This document shows positions 25,822 through 33,854 of a stretch of 64,000 nt of DNA, in pieces; position 1 is the first letter of the stretch; every line of letters starts with the position of its first letter. A model generated the notes under the pieces. The model had not been told where the DNA came from. It worked only from the letters and a program-made list of their open reading frames with translations, and did not search any database. The DNA lies in assembly GCF_002909485.1 (NCBI RefSeq), contig NZ_PPXG01000005.1, forward strand, positions 62,001 to 126,000, written 5' to 3'. The position numbers were made by a program, and so were the translations under genes. This stretch comes from Stutzerimonas stutzeri (GTDB lineage Bacteria > Pseudomonadota > Gammaproteobacteria > Pseudomonadales > Pseudomonadaceae).

Positions 25822-25866
25822 GCTGCGATGTCGTGGCGGGGTCAAGCCCGCTGCGACCATCGCAGC
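25822..25866. repeat. REP-type palindrome after the HIT gene
   Basis: GCTGCGATG (25822-25830) pairs with CATCGCAGC (25858-25866), with an inner GCGGG/CCCGC stem around GTCAA. This two-tier hairpin has the size and composition of pseudomonad REP elements. It separates the HIT gene from the ABC operon and could stabilise or end the HIT transcript. Confidence 0.6.
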
Positions 25867-25924
25867 AGCCAACAGACACCAAAGTACAATTCGTGCCCGG
25901 CAGGGGGCTTCGTACCCTGCAGGC

Positions 25925-26905
25925 ATGATGCCTTTCTTGCCGGTCCTCATCCTGTTCATTCGACGCGCTCGCCTTGTGCTGCTGGCGCTGGTGCTGCTGC
26001 CCTTGTGCGCGCAGGCGCAGGAGCTGCCGGTGTTGACTCTCAGCGCCCTGCAGTTCGGCACGCCGCACTGGGAGTTGGAGCATCTCAAACGTCAGGGCCT
26101 GGACCGCGCCAACGGCTTCGAGCTGAAGGTAAGGCTGGTGGCCGATGTACCGGCCTCGCGGCTGGCGCTGACCAGCGGCAGCGTAGACGGTGCGGTGAGC
26201 GATCTGCTCTGGGCGCAGGCGCGCTACCAGGCCGGCACGGCCTATCGTTACGTACCCTTTTCCTCGCAGATCGGTGAAGTGCTGGTGCCCGAAGGCAGCG
26301 CCATCCGGACGCTGGCCGACCTGCGCGGCAAGCGCATCGGTGTCGCTGGCGGGCCGGACGGGCTGGGCTGGCAGTTGCTGCAGCATGCCGCGGCCCAGGA
26401 CGGAATCGATCTGGCCAAACAGGCGACTGTTCAAAGCGCGGCACCACCACTGCTCAGCCAGGCCCTTCGCCGTGGTCAGGTGGATGCGCTGCTGACCTTC
26501 TGGCATTTCTCCGCGCGCATGCGCGGCGAGGGCGGGGTACAGGCGGCGTTTGGGCTGGCCGATCTGCTGCAGTCGCTGGAACTCGACCCTGAACTGCCGG
26601 TGCTCGGCTATCTGTTCGCCGAGTCATGGGCCGCCGAGCATGAGGCACTGCTGCAGCGTTTCGCCACGGCGTTGGGCCAGACCAAACACCAGCTCGCCAA
26701 CGAGCCCGCGCACTGGCAGGCGCTGCGGCCGCTGATGCGTGCCGACGAGGATGGCGTGTTCGCCGCGCTGCGCGACAGTTTCGTTGAAGGCATCCCGCAG
26801 CCGCTGGATCAGGCGCGTATCGCCGACCTGCAGCGATTGCTGATCCTCACCGGCGCCGATCCGGCGAAGCTGATGCCGGTCGCGCTGTTCCAGAGCACGC
26901 CATGA
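25925..26905 (+). CDS. ABC transporter substrate-binding protein (NMT1/THI5-SsuA type)
   Basis: This 326-residue periplasmic protein has a signal peptide (about 1-36, ending LCAQA). Its mature domain has the class of fold used for nitrate, sulfonate, taurine and pyrimidine precursors: LTLSALQFGTPHWELEHLKR, SVDGAVSDLLWAQARY, IRTLADLRGKRIGVAGGPDG. It delivers an unknown ligand to the permease and ATPase encoded next, with a 4-base ATGA overlap. No adjacent catabolic gene identifies the substrate. The ribosome binding site is weak. Confidence 0.82.
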   Translation: MMPFLPVLILFIRRARLVLLALVLLPLCAQAQELPVLTLSALQFGTPHWELEHLKRQGLDRANGFELKVRLVADVPASRLALTSGSVDGAVSDLLWAQARYQAGTAYRYVPFSSQIGEVLVPEGSAIRTLADLRGKRIGVAGGPDGLGWQLLQHAAAQDGIDLAKQATVQSAAPPLLSQALRRGQVDALLTFWHFSARMRGEGGVQAAFGLADLLQSLELDPELPVLGYLFAESWAAEHEALLQRFATALGQTKHQLANEPAHWQALRPLMRADEDGVFAALRDSFVEGIPQPLDQARIADLQRLLILTGADPAKLMPVALFQSTP

Positions 26906-27663
26906 GCAGCTCACGCTGGGCCTGCTGGATAGCCTTGCCGATGGCAGTGGCGCTTTGGGCAATCGTTGCGCTGGTGTTGCAGACGCCGTTGCTGCCGAGC
27001 CCCGCTGCAGTGCTCGAGACCTTCTGGCTGGCGGTACAGAGCGGCGAACTACCCGAGCACCTGCTGGTGACGCTGCGCCGGGTGCTGATCGCTTTCGTGC
27101 TGGCGATGGCGCTGGGCACGCTGCTCGGCGTCTGGATGGGGCGATCGCGCCTGGCCAATTCGCTGCTCGATCCGCTGTTGGTGCTGTTTCTCAACCTGCC
27201 GGCGCTGGTCACCATCATCCTGCTCTACGTCTGGTTCGGGCTGGTGGAGGCCGCGGCAGTATTGGCAGTGGTGATCAACAAGGTGCCGAACGTGGCGGTC
27301 ACAGTGCGCGAGGGCGCACGCAGCCTCGATCCCAAGCTGGAACAGATGGCCCGCGTCTACGGCTTCACGCGTTGGCACCGGGTCGCCGATGTTTGGGTGC
27401 CGCAGCTGTTTCCCTATCTGATGGCAGCAACCCGCGGCGGGCTGGCACTGATCTGGAAGATCGTGCTGGTGGTCGAGCTGCTCGGGCGCTCCGATGGCAT
27501 CGGCTTTCAGCTGCACATGGCCTTTCAGGTGTTCGATGTGGCGAGCATTCTGGCGTACAGCCTGGCGTTCATCGCGGTAGTCCAGCTGATCGAGCTGACC
27601 CTGCTGCAGCCGCTGGAGCGCCGCGCATCGTCCTGGCGCGAAGCGGGCGTGCGCCATGCTTGA
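26902..27663 (+). CDS. ABC transporter permease
   Basis: This 253-residue inner-membrane permease has about six helices and resembles SsuC/TauC/ThiX. The cytoplasmic EAA-like coupling loop is seen at about 140-170 (EGARSLDPKLEQMARVYGF, WHRVADVWVPQLFPYLM). It overlaps the binding-protein gene by 4 bases and the ATPase gene by 8, so the three are tightly co-translated as a complete importer. Confidence 0.9.
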   Translation: MSSSRWACWIALPMAVALWAIVALVLQTPLLPSPAAVLETFWLAVQSGELPEHLLVTLRRVLIAFVLAMALGTLLGVWMGRSRLANSLLDPLLVLFLNLPALVTIILLYVWFGLVEAAAVLAVVINKVPNVAVTVREGARSLDPKLEQMARVYGFTRWHRVADVWVPQLFPYLMAATRGGLALIWKIVLVVELLGRSDGIGFQLHMAFQVFDVASILAYSLAFIAVVQLIELTLLQPLERRASSWREAGVRHA

Positions 27664-28300
27664 GATGCGTCTGAACGGTCGCCACCCGGTGCTGGGCATG
27701 ATCGATGCGCAGGTGCATGAAGGTGAGCGTATCTGTCTGCTCGGGCCTTCCGGCGTTGGCAAGACCACATTGCTCAACGCCATCGCCGGGCTCGATCCGT
27801 GCCTGAGTCCGATGATCGCGCAACGTGCCGGGTTGCGGGTCGGCTATCTGTTTCAGGAACACCGCCTGCTGCCCTGGCGCACCGTGCTGCAGAACCTGGC
27901 ACTGGTCGGTGCCAGCGCGGCGGATAGCGAGCGACTATTGGCCGACGTCGGCTTGAGTGAGGCGGGCGAGTGTTTGCCCGATCAGCTTTCGCTGGGCATG
28001 GCGCGTCGGGCCGCCTTGGCCCGCGCCTTGGCGATCAAACCCGACCTACTGCTGCTCGATGAACCCTTTGCTTCGCTGGATGCGGACCGCGCCGCCGAAC
28101 TGCGCGGACTGATTGCTCGCCTGCTGGACCGGCACCCCGGCATGGCAATGATCTGCGTGACTCACGATGCGCGTGATGCCGACGAGCTCGCCAATCGCCT
28201 GTGGTACCTCAGCGGCACGCCGGCCACCTTGCATTGGGACCAGCCGCTTGGCTGTGCAGACAGCGCCAGCCGGATCAGTGCGCAAATGCGTAGTGCCTGA
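27656..28300 (+). CDS. ABC transporter ATP-binding protein
   Basis: This 214-residue ATPase energises the importer. Walker A is LLGPSGVGKTTLLNAIAG near residue 33, the Q-loop LFQEHRLLPW, and Walker B LLLLDEPFASLDADR, with H-loop CVTHDARDADE. The signature region reads LSLGMARRAALARAL rather than canonical LSGGQ, a modest departure tolerated in this family. It is compact compared with SsuB (about 255 residues). The gene ends 6 bases from the stop of the convergent DUF445 gene. Confidence 0.9.
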   Translation: MLEMRLNGRHPVLGMIDAQVHEGERICLLGPSGVGKTTLLNAIAGLDPCLSPMIAQRAGLRVGYLFQEHRLLPWRTVLQNLALVGASAADSERLLADVGLSEAGECLPDQLSLGMARRAALARALAIKPDLLLLDEPFASLDADRAAELRGLIARLLDRHPGMAMICVTHDARDADELANRLWYLSGTPATLHWDQPLGCADSASRISAQMRSA

Positions 28301-28306
28301 GACACA

Positions 28307-29572
28307 TCAGCCGGCGAACAGCTGTGTCAGCGCATGCAACGCCAAACCGACCAGTCCACCGACCAGCGTGCCGTTGATGCGGATGTACTGCAGATCCTTG
28401 CCGACGCTCTGTTCCAACTGCTCGACCAGCTCGCGACTTTCCCAGTTCTCCACCCGCTGCGCGATATAGGCGCCTATCTGCCCACGGTAGCGCTCCAGCA
28501 GCCCGGGCGCGGCCGCCAGCAGCTGCTCGTTGATCCAGTTGCGCATGGATTCGTCCGCGGCCAGGCCGTCGCCCAGGCCGCTGCAAAGGCTGACGATGCG
28601 CCGGCCGATGCGTGAGTCGTCGCTGGCCAGGTCGCTTTCCAGCCAGGCCGTGAGTTCCTGCCAGAGATTGCCGAAATAGGCGCTGGTGGCCGGGTGCTCG
28701 AGGAGTTGCGCGAGGATGCGCTCGACCTCCAGGGCGTATTGCGGGTCCTGCTCCAGGCGCTCGATGTATTCACTGACGTGCTCGTCGAAGCGCTGGCGGA
28801 TCAGGTGCTCGGGATCGGCGGCGATCTCGGCGATCAGCGCGGACAGGCCGTCGACGAACTTGTTTGCCGACCAGCCGCTCACCGGCCGGCTCAGGCCCAG
28901 ATAGCGGAGGGTACGGATTTCCCGGCTGATTGCATCGGCGACCAGCGCGCGGGTTTCATCGTCCTGCATGATCGAATCGAGGCGGATCAGCAGCTCGTCG
29001 AGCATCGCCTGATGCCGGCCCTGGCTGGTCAGCACGCGCAAGGCCTGGGCCAGCGGCGCGGAGAGGTCGAACTTGCGCAGCCGCGTGGTGACCTTGGCCT
29101 CGACGAAGGCGCGCACGCGCTCGTCGTGCAGCGCGGCGATGCCGAAATGCGCGACACCGGTGAGTCGACGTCCGACGGCTTGCGCATTGCTCGGATGGCG
29201 CAGCCAGCCGGCCAGACGCGAGGCAATGTCGAGTTCCTGCAACTTGGCCAGCACCAGCGGCGTGGCGAGGAAATGGGTGGTGATGAAACTGGACAGGCTC
29301 TGGCCGATGCGCGCCTTGCTACGCGGGATGATCGCGGTGTGCGGGATCGGCAGGCCCAGCGGGCGGCGGAACAGGGCGGTGACGGCGAACCAGTCGGCAA
29401 TCGCGCCGATCATGGCCGCTTCGGCGAACGAGGCGACGTAGCCCCACGCCGGATGGCTGGCCTCGAAGCGTGTCGCGACGATGTAGAGCAGGGCGGCCAA
29501 CAGCAGCAGAAGGCCGGCAACCAGCTTCATCCGCGAAACCGGCGACTGCCAGGCGCTAGTCAAGGAACGCAT
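28307..29572 (-). CDS. DUF445 family membrane-anchored protein (YjiN-like)
   Basis: This protein has about 421 residues: N-terminal membrane helix (VAGLLLLLAALLYIVATRF), then the DUF445 signature AEAAMIGAIADWFAVTALFRRPLG, with HTAIIPRSKARIGQSLSSFI. A long helical region follows, and a hydrophobic C-terminus (LVGGLVGLALHALTQL). Function is unknown; E. coli YjiN is the closest named relative I recall. The ATG at 29572 has GAGG seven bases upstream. An internal ATG at 29530 is possible, and the longer frame from 29719 has no support. Confidence 0.87.
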   Translation of the reverse strand: MRSLTSAWQSPVSRMKLVAGLLLLLAALLYIVATRFEASHPAWGYVASFAEAAMIGAIADWFAVTALFRRPLGLPIPHTAIIPRSKARIGQSLSSFITTHFLATPLVLAKLQELDIASRLAGWLRHPSNAQAVGRRLTGVAHFGIAALHDERVRAFVEAKVTTRLRKFDLSAPLAQALRVLTSQGRHQAMLDELLIRLDSIMQDDETRALVADAISREIRTLRYLGLSRPVSGWSANKFVDGLSALIAEIAADPEHLIRQRFDEHVSEYIERLEQDPQYALEVERILAQLLEHPATSAYFGNLWQELTAWLESDLASDDSRIGRRIVSLCSGLGDGLAADESMRNWINEQLLAAAPGLLERYRGQIGAYIAQRVENWESRELVEQLEQSVGKDLQYIRINGTLVGGLVGLALHALTQLFAG

Positions 29573-29738
29573 GCAGATCCTCGTAGTTGATGGTGAGCGA
29601 GCTGAGTGTCTACCGGGGTAGACAGCTAAGCAACGCCACGAGGTCAGCGCAGGTGTAAAAGGGGCGGTGCGGCTCGAAGCTGCCAGAGCGCGAGGGGCGA
29701 TCTGCTTCGATTTGCACAACGTGCTGCGACTTAGCGCA

Positions 29739-29829
29739 GTAGGTGGGCTTTAGCCCACCATTGGTGTTGCGGCTTTTCGGTGGGCTGAAGCCCACCCTAC
29801 GGATGGTGCTGGGGCCGTAGGGTGGTTGT
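29739..29829. repeat. REP element, family A (GTAGGGTGGGCTNNAGCCCACC), copy 1
   Basis: GTAGGTGGGCTTTAGCCCACC is followed by CGGTGGGCTGAAGCCCACCCTAC, and then a partial GTAGGGTGG near 29818. Paired inverted units like this are typical of pseudomonad REP doublets. It lies in the 290-base gap between DUF445 and the next gene on the same strand. Other copies are at 36630-36696 and 53446-53511. Confidence 0.8.
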
Positions 29830-29860
29830 CGCGTTCTACATCCAGCGGGAAGTCACTGGA

Positions 29861-30259
29861 TCAGACCTCTTCTTCTTCCTCGCGGATCAGGACGTATTCG
29901 CCTTCGGCATCGTTCAGGCAGTCCCAGACGTAGAACATCGAGACCTTGCCCGGGCCTTCGGTCACGGCGGCGTAATCGCCGGGTACGGCGGTGAAGTAGA
30001 CGCCGGAATCGGGCGCTGCCTGGCAGGCGATGCGGCCGGTGACGAAGGCTTCCGGCGAGGTGCCGTCGAAGTAGTCGTCACGGTCCTTGGCATCCCATTC
30101 GGCGGGGGCTTGGAAGGGCCCCGAAATGATGATGCGTGCGTCTCCAAGGTCCTGCTCTTCCGCTTCCTCGTCGTATTCGTCGGGGCGGTACAGGGTGCAT
30201 TCCAGGGCGTCCGGGTTTTCGAGAATGGCCGCGCGGGATTGTGGGGTGAGTGTCTGCAT
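29861..30259 (-). CDS. Conserved acidic protein of unknown function
   Basis: This 132-residue cytoplasmic protein is very acidic and ends in REEEEEV. It contains ECTLYRPDEYDEEAEEQDLG, IIISGPFQAPAEWDAKDRDD and VSMFYVWDCLNDAEGEY. No motif allows a functional call. The ATG at 30259 has GGAG five bases upstream, which decides the start; the longer frame from 30457 is rejected. No obvious partner gene. Confidence 0.6.
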   Translation of the reverse strand: MQTLTPQSRAAILENPDALECTLYRPDEYDEEAEEQDLGDARIIISGPFQAPAEWDAKDRDDYFDGTSPEAFVTGRIACQAAPDSGVYFTAVPGDYAAVTEGPGKVSMFYVWDCLNDAEGEYVLIREEEEEV

Positions 30260-30494
30260 GGAATCTCCGACTGCGGTTGTGTGAGTGGGCAGTGTGGTGG
30301 AGCTGAACGGGCAGCGCAATCGGTTGGATGGTCGCGCTTGTTCCTGCGCAAGTGGGCGGGCCGTAGAAAGCCCGTTTCGGCGGCTTCGAGTTGTAGCGAC
30401 AACCTTCGGACCGCCGGCACGTCGCGCCACGAACGCGGCGTCGTTTGGCCCCTCCAATCGTTATCAGCCACACACTGCAATAGGCGAGGCAAGC

Positions 30495-30683
30495 ATGAAA
30501 CCGGACGACCAGCAAACAGCCGATGAGCCTGATGTGACCATGACCGACGGGGGCGAAAAGGAGCCCGGCGAAGATCCGGATTTCGACGAAGAACCGTCGC
30601 GCCTGGACGATCCCGACGAGCCGGAAGTGCTCCCAGACGACCCGGACATTCAGGGCGACGACGGCTCCGGCCAGCCGGAATAG
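30495..30683 (+). CDS. Small, highly acidic hypothetical protein
   Basis: This 62-residue protein consists mostly of Asp, Glu, Pro and Gly (for example DEPSRLDDPDEPEVLPDD-type runs), with no hydrophobic core, and is probably disordered. GAGG lies upstream of the ATG. A hairpin follows the stop before the next small gene. Such proteins are often conserved in Pseudomonas without known function. Codon use looks coding, but the low complexity limits confidence. Confidence 0.55.
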   Translation: MKPDDQQTADEPDVTMTDGGEKEPGEDPDFDEEPSRLDDPDEPEVLPDDPDIQGDDGSGQPE

Positions 30684-30700
30684 CTCCTTACCTACCTCAT

Positions 30701-30717
30701 TCCCGCTATTGGCGGGA
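30701..30717 (+). terminator. Weak intrinsic terminator or mRNA hairpin
   Basis: TCCCGC-TATTG-GCGGGA forms a 6-bp stem followed by TTT and then CC. It lies between the stop of the small acidic gene and the ribosome binding site of the next. Partial termination is possible. Confidence 0.4.
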
Positions 30718-30739
30718 TTTCCGATGCAGAGGAATCGCC

Positions 30740-30949
30740 ATGAACATCTATCAGGTCAGACCTACCGAAACGGGCTGGGAGCTGGAAGACCAGCAATCGC
30801 AGGAAACCGTGTTGCGTACCCTCACCAAGGACGAGATGTATAGCGCCCTGGACGCCTTCATGGAGGGCCGCACTGCATCGGTCGAAGTCATCGGGCGCGA
30901 TGGCGAGCTGGAAGAAGAACGGCCCTACCCGGGCAGCCATCACCTGTAG
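30740..30949 (+). CDS. DUF2188-like small protein
   Basis: This 69-residue protein begins MNIYQVRPTETGWELEDQQS and ends with a charged tail. The pattern of an N-terminal 'Y-V-P..-GW-V' strand followed by a helix (TKDEMYSALDAFM) and a final strand (ASVEVIGRDGELEEER) resembles DUF2188 proteins. Function unknown. CAGAGGA lies upstream of the ATG. It may be read through from the acidic gene upstream. Confidence 0.6.
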   Translation: MNIYQVRPTETGWELEDQQSQETVLRTLTKDEMYSALDAFMEGRTASVEVIGRDGELEEERPYPGSHHL

Positions 30950-31034
30950 CGGATACAGGGTAATTTCCTTCAATAAGGTGGCGTTCTGAGCCAGTAGTCT
31001 GCTGCCCTTCTTCGGATCGGCAAGTAGAGCACTT

Positions 31035-31622
31035 ATGGACCTTTATCTCTCCATGGCCGCGTTCGCCCTGGCGTCTTCGATCACGCCGGGGCCGGTCAAT
31101 CTGGTGGCATTGAACTGCGGCGCGCGCTTCGGCTTTCGCGCCAGCGGGCGGCATATCGCTGGCGCCACCATCGGTTTTACGCTGCTACTGCTGCTGATCG
31201 GCCTCGGCCTTTACGAGCTGCTGGAGCGCGCGCCGATGCTGATGCGTGGCATCCAGTGGGGCGGTGTGGCCTTTCTGTTGTACATGGCCTGGCGTTTGGC
31301 CGCTGACGATGGTCGGCTCGAACCTGCTGCCGCCAGTGGTGGCCCCTCGTTGCTCGATGGGGCGCTGATGCAGTGGCTCAATCCCAAGGCCTGGCTGGCT
31401 TCCGTCGCCGGGATGGGCTTGTTTGCGGCAAACGGCGATGTTCTGCGGGTCTGGCTGTTCGCCGCTCTGTACTTCCTGATCTGCTATGCCTCGATTGCCT
31501 GCTGGGCCGGCGCCGGCGCCTTTCTCAGTCGATACCTGCAGGAGCCGTCGCGAGTGCGTTGGCTGAACCGGACGATGGCGGTCTTGCTGGCCGGTAGCGC
31601 CCTGTATCTAGTGGCCGGTTGA
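31035..31622 (+). CDS. LysE/RhtB family amino-acid exporter
   Basis: This 195-residue inner-membrane protein with about five to six helices carries the LysE signature near the N-terminus (ASSITPGPVNLVALNCGARFG). LNPKAWLASVAGMGLF in the middle is the conserved N-P-K-A motif. It would export an amino acid or derivative. The gene overlaps the tail of the convergent AraC regulator by 15 bases; that regulator may control it, although no operator was identified. Confidence 0.9.
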   Translation: MDLYLSMAAFALASSITPGPVNLVALNCGARFGFRASGRHIAGATIGFTLLLLLIGLGLYELLERAPMLMRGIQWGGVAFLLYMAWRLAADDGRLEPAAASGGPSLLDGALMQWLNPKAWLASVAGMGLFAANGDVLRVWLFAALYFLICYASIACWAGAGAFLSRYLQEPSRVRWLNRTMAVLLAGSALYLVAG

Positions 31623-32510
31623 GCCCGAGCCGGTGCGATCGCGGTATTGCCCGGGCGTTGCGGCCAGCTGGCGTTTGAAGGTGCGCTGGAAGTGCGCTTG
31701 GTCGGCGAAGCCTGCGGCCAGCGCAACCTCCGCGAGGTCGTGACCTTGGCGAAGCCAATGCTGGCTGCGCTGGATACGACGATTGAGCAGATAGGCATGC
31801 GGGGTCATGCCGTAGTGCTGCTTGAAGGTACGGATCAGGTAGGAGGGCGACAGTCCGGCAGCCTGACAGATGTCTTCCAGGCGCAGCGCCTCAGTGCAGT
31901 GTTCGGCGATATAGTCGGCCGCGCGACTCAGTTGCAGCAGCGGCTCGCCGCACGATTCCGGCGGTGCAGGCGCCAGTGTTTGCTGCAGCAAGGTGAAGTA
32001 TTCGATTGCGGCGCTCTGCATGCTCAGGACGTCGGCCAGCGGATCGAGCAGCGTGGCATAGAGCTGAGTCAACCCGTTGAACAGTGCCGGGTCGAGACTC
32101 TGGATCGGCGCATAGGGCACGAAGGTGCCGTCGATACTGGCGCCCAATTCCAGCTGCAGCGACCCCAGCCAGCGCGCGTCGACATAGAACATGAGATAAG
32201 ACCAGGCTTGGCCGTCGATGGGGTTGCAGGCATGGACCGTCTGCGGGTTGATGATCACCAGTGTCCCGCGGGTAACGCACACCCGAGCGTCGCCGTTGAA
32301 ATAGGTGCTGGCGCCCGCGGTAATCGCTCCGATGGAGAAGGTTTCGTGGCAATGCGGTGCGTAGCAGACCTTGCGGCCATCGGCCACGGCGCGCGCTTCG
32401 AGAAAGGGCAGGGCGGCATCGCGCCAGAAGCGTGGCTGGCTGTCGTCCGGTATGTTCACGTTCCACCTGCCGCTATCGATACGAAAATAAGATCCGACTC
32501 TAGCAATCAT
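31608..32510 (-). CDS. AraC family transcriptional regulator with AraC-binding cupin
   Basis: This protein has about 300 residues. The N-terminal sensor cupin includes APHCHETFSIGAITAGASTY and IINPQTVHACNP. The C-terminal double helix-turn-helix is at about 200-290: LEDICQAAGLSPSYLIRTFK, then LAEVALAAGFADQAHFQRTF. This layout is common for regulators adjacent to LysE exporters. The ATG at 32510 was chosen, but a GTG 16 codons downstream with AGGTGG before it is a credible alternative. It is divergent from a lipoprotein gene. Confidence 0.88.
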   Translation of the reverse strand: MIARVGSYFRIDSGRWNVNIPDDSQPRFWRDAALPFLEARAVADGRKVCYAPHCHETFSIGAITAGASTYFNGDARVCVTRGTLVIINPQTVHACNPIDGQAWSYLMFYVDARWLGSLQLELGASIDGTFVPYAPIQSLDPALFNGLTQLYATLLDPLADVLSMQSAAIEYFTLLQQTLAPAPPESCGEPLLQLSRAADYIAEHCTEALRLEDICQAAGLSPSYLIRTFKQHYGMTPHAYLLNRRIQRSQHWLRQGHDLAEVALAAGFADQAHFQRTFKRQLAATPGQYRDRTGSGSTGH

Positions 32511-32572
32511 TCCGTGCTCTGGCATGCTCCATGGCCACGGCAAGCCGTTTCGTCCCCAGCCAAGGAGCTCAC

Positions 32573-32998
32573 ATGCGCCTGACCCTCGTTTTTCCTGCAC
32601 TACTGGCCCTGGCAGGCTGCACTTCCTGGCAGCCCGGTGCCGAGGATGTCGTGCCGGTGCCGACCGACCGAGTGTTGGCCTATCAGCAGCCGCTGGAGAA
32701 TGCCGGTGAGGTGGTGGTAACGCGGGATTACGGCATGCGCGGTGGTGGTTGCTATATCGCCGTGCTGATCGATCGCGAGCTGGCGGCGCGCATTCATGTT
32801 GGTGAGCGGGTGCGTTTTCAGGTCCCGGCTGGTGCGCGGATCGTAAGCATCGGTACCGATCCGTTGGATGACACGCTGTGCGGCAAGCTCAGCCTGCGCC
32901 GCGAGAAGCTGGCACAGGTGCAGGCTGGGCAGAGTCTGGAGTTTCGCGTGACCAGCGACAACCGCATCGGTTTCGATATTCTGCCGGTCGAACCCTGA
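32573..32998 (+). CDS. Conserved lipoprotein of unknown function
   Basis: This 141-residue protein has a lipoprotein signal, LLALAGC, with the cysteine near residue 17. The mature part is beta-rich (GEVVVTRDYGMRGGGCYIAV, RVRFQVPAGARIVSIG) and has two further cysteines that could form a disulfide. AAGGAG precedes the ATG at 32573 and decides the start over 32531. Probably anchored in the outer membrane facing the periplasm. No function is recognisable. Confidence 0.75.
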   Translation: MRLTLVFPALLALAGCTSWQPGAEDVVPVPTDRVLAYQQPLENAGEVVVTRDYGMRGGGCYIAVLIDRELAARIHVGERVRFQVPAGARIVSIGTDPLDDTLCGKLSLRREKLAQVQAGQSLEFRVTSDNRIGFDILPVEP

Positions 32999-33010
32999 TG
33001 GGCGTGCGGA

Positions 33011-33361
33011 TTACTTGATCACCGTTCGCGCGGTTTTCAGGTAGTCGGTGGCGTGGCTTTTCACCTCGTCGGCGTCCTGCGCTTCAGAGGCGATATGGAT
33101 CTCTTCCAGGGTGTCGGTCAGCCCGTCCATTTCTTCGTTGATCTTCTCTAGCGCGTCTTTCAGCGTGTAGGTCAGTTCATGGATCTGTGCCATGTTCTGC
33201 GGAGTCAGACCCTGTGCCATGGTCTGCTCCAGCCGAGTGTTGTATTCGGAGAAGTTCTTCACCGCCTCTGCCAGGTTGCGTGACGGCTGCACGTCGGCGA
33301 ATGCATGGCTGGCGATGAGGCTGGACAACGCCAGAACGGTGGTCTGGATGAGCGATTTCAC
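33011..33361 (-). CDS. Small periplasmic helical protein (possibly DUF6746)
   Basis: This 116-residue protein has a signal peptide (about 1-22, ending SHAFA) and a helical body: NLAEAVKNFSEYNTRLEQTM, IHELTYTLKDALEKINEEM. The pattern matches a Pseudomonas family I believe is DUF6746, of unknown role. The start is GTG at 33361, with AGGGGAC upstream. An upstream start would precede the signal peptide by 64 residues. It is convergent with the lipoprotein gene. Confidence 0.65.
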   Translation of the reverse strand: MKSLIQTTVLALSSLIASHAFADVQPSRNLAEAVKNFSEYNTRLEQTMAQGLTPQNMAQIHELTYTLKDALEKINEEMDGLTDTLEEIHIASEAQDADEVKSHATDYLKTARTVIK

Positions 33362-33621
33362 GACAGGTCCCCTGCTGCAATTTGTGGGGCGCGAAGGTAT
33401 CACCTGCTCCGGTGAGCGATGTGCAGCAGCGCACAGTCTGGGCTGCGCCATTAGTCGCATGCGCTGTCGACCTGATGAGGTGGTATGGCGATCTCGGCCA
33501 GCACATCGTCGTTGGTGAGGCATCTGGCTGGCTCGGTGAGTCGCCGAAGCCATCTCCCTCGAACGCTGCTACGTCCGCTCTGGCATGGGCCTTGCGAGCT
33601 AGATTTGGTTACAGCTTTCGT
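33362..33621. other. Intergenic region upstream of chemoreceptor promoter
   Basis: About 260 bases in which I see no gene, repeat or terminator. It holds the promoter region of the minus-strand small periplasmic protein on one side and leads to the FliA-type promoter on the other. Confidence 0.4.
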
Positions 33622-33648
33622 TAAAGGCTGCGGCGGTACGGCCGATAC
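33622..33648 (+). promoter_or_regulatory. FliA (sigma-28) type promoter of the chemoreceptor gene
   Basis: TAAA at 33622-33625 is followed after exactly 15 bases by GCCGATAC (33641-33648), against the consensus TAAA-N15-GCCGATAA. Eleven of 12 positions match with ideal spacing. The downstream gene is a methyl-accepting chemotaxis protein, a standard FliA target, with a leader of about 200 bases. Confidence 0.8.
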
Positions 33649-33854
33649 CGAACTGCTTGCTAGCACAATGCCTTTATTCAGGTCGCAAGCTTTCGAGGAT
33701 TCAACAACAAGTACCTCGCCCAAATCCGCTTATGACGTCCTGCAACAGGACATCGACCGACACTCATCGGTCGCGCTGCGCCCAACTATTCGAAAGTCGC
33801 GCCTTACTTGCCAATTGCCGCCCTCCAAGCCGGCACGCCATATGGAAAGAACGA

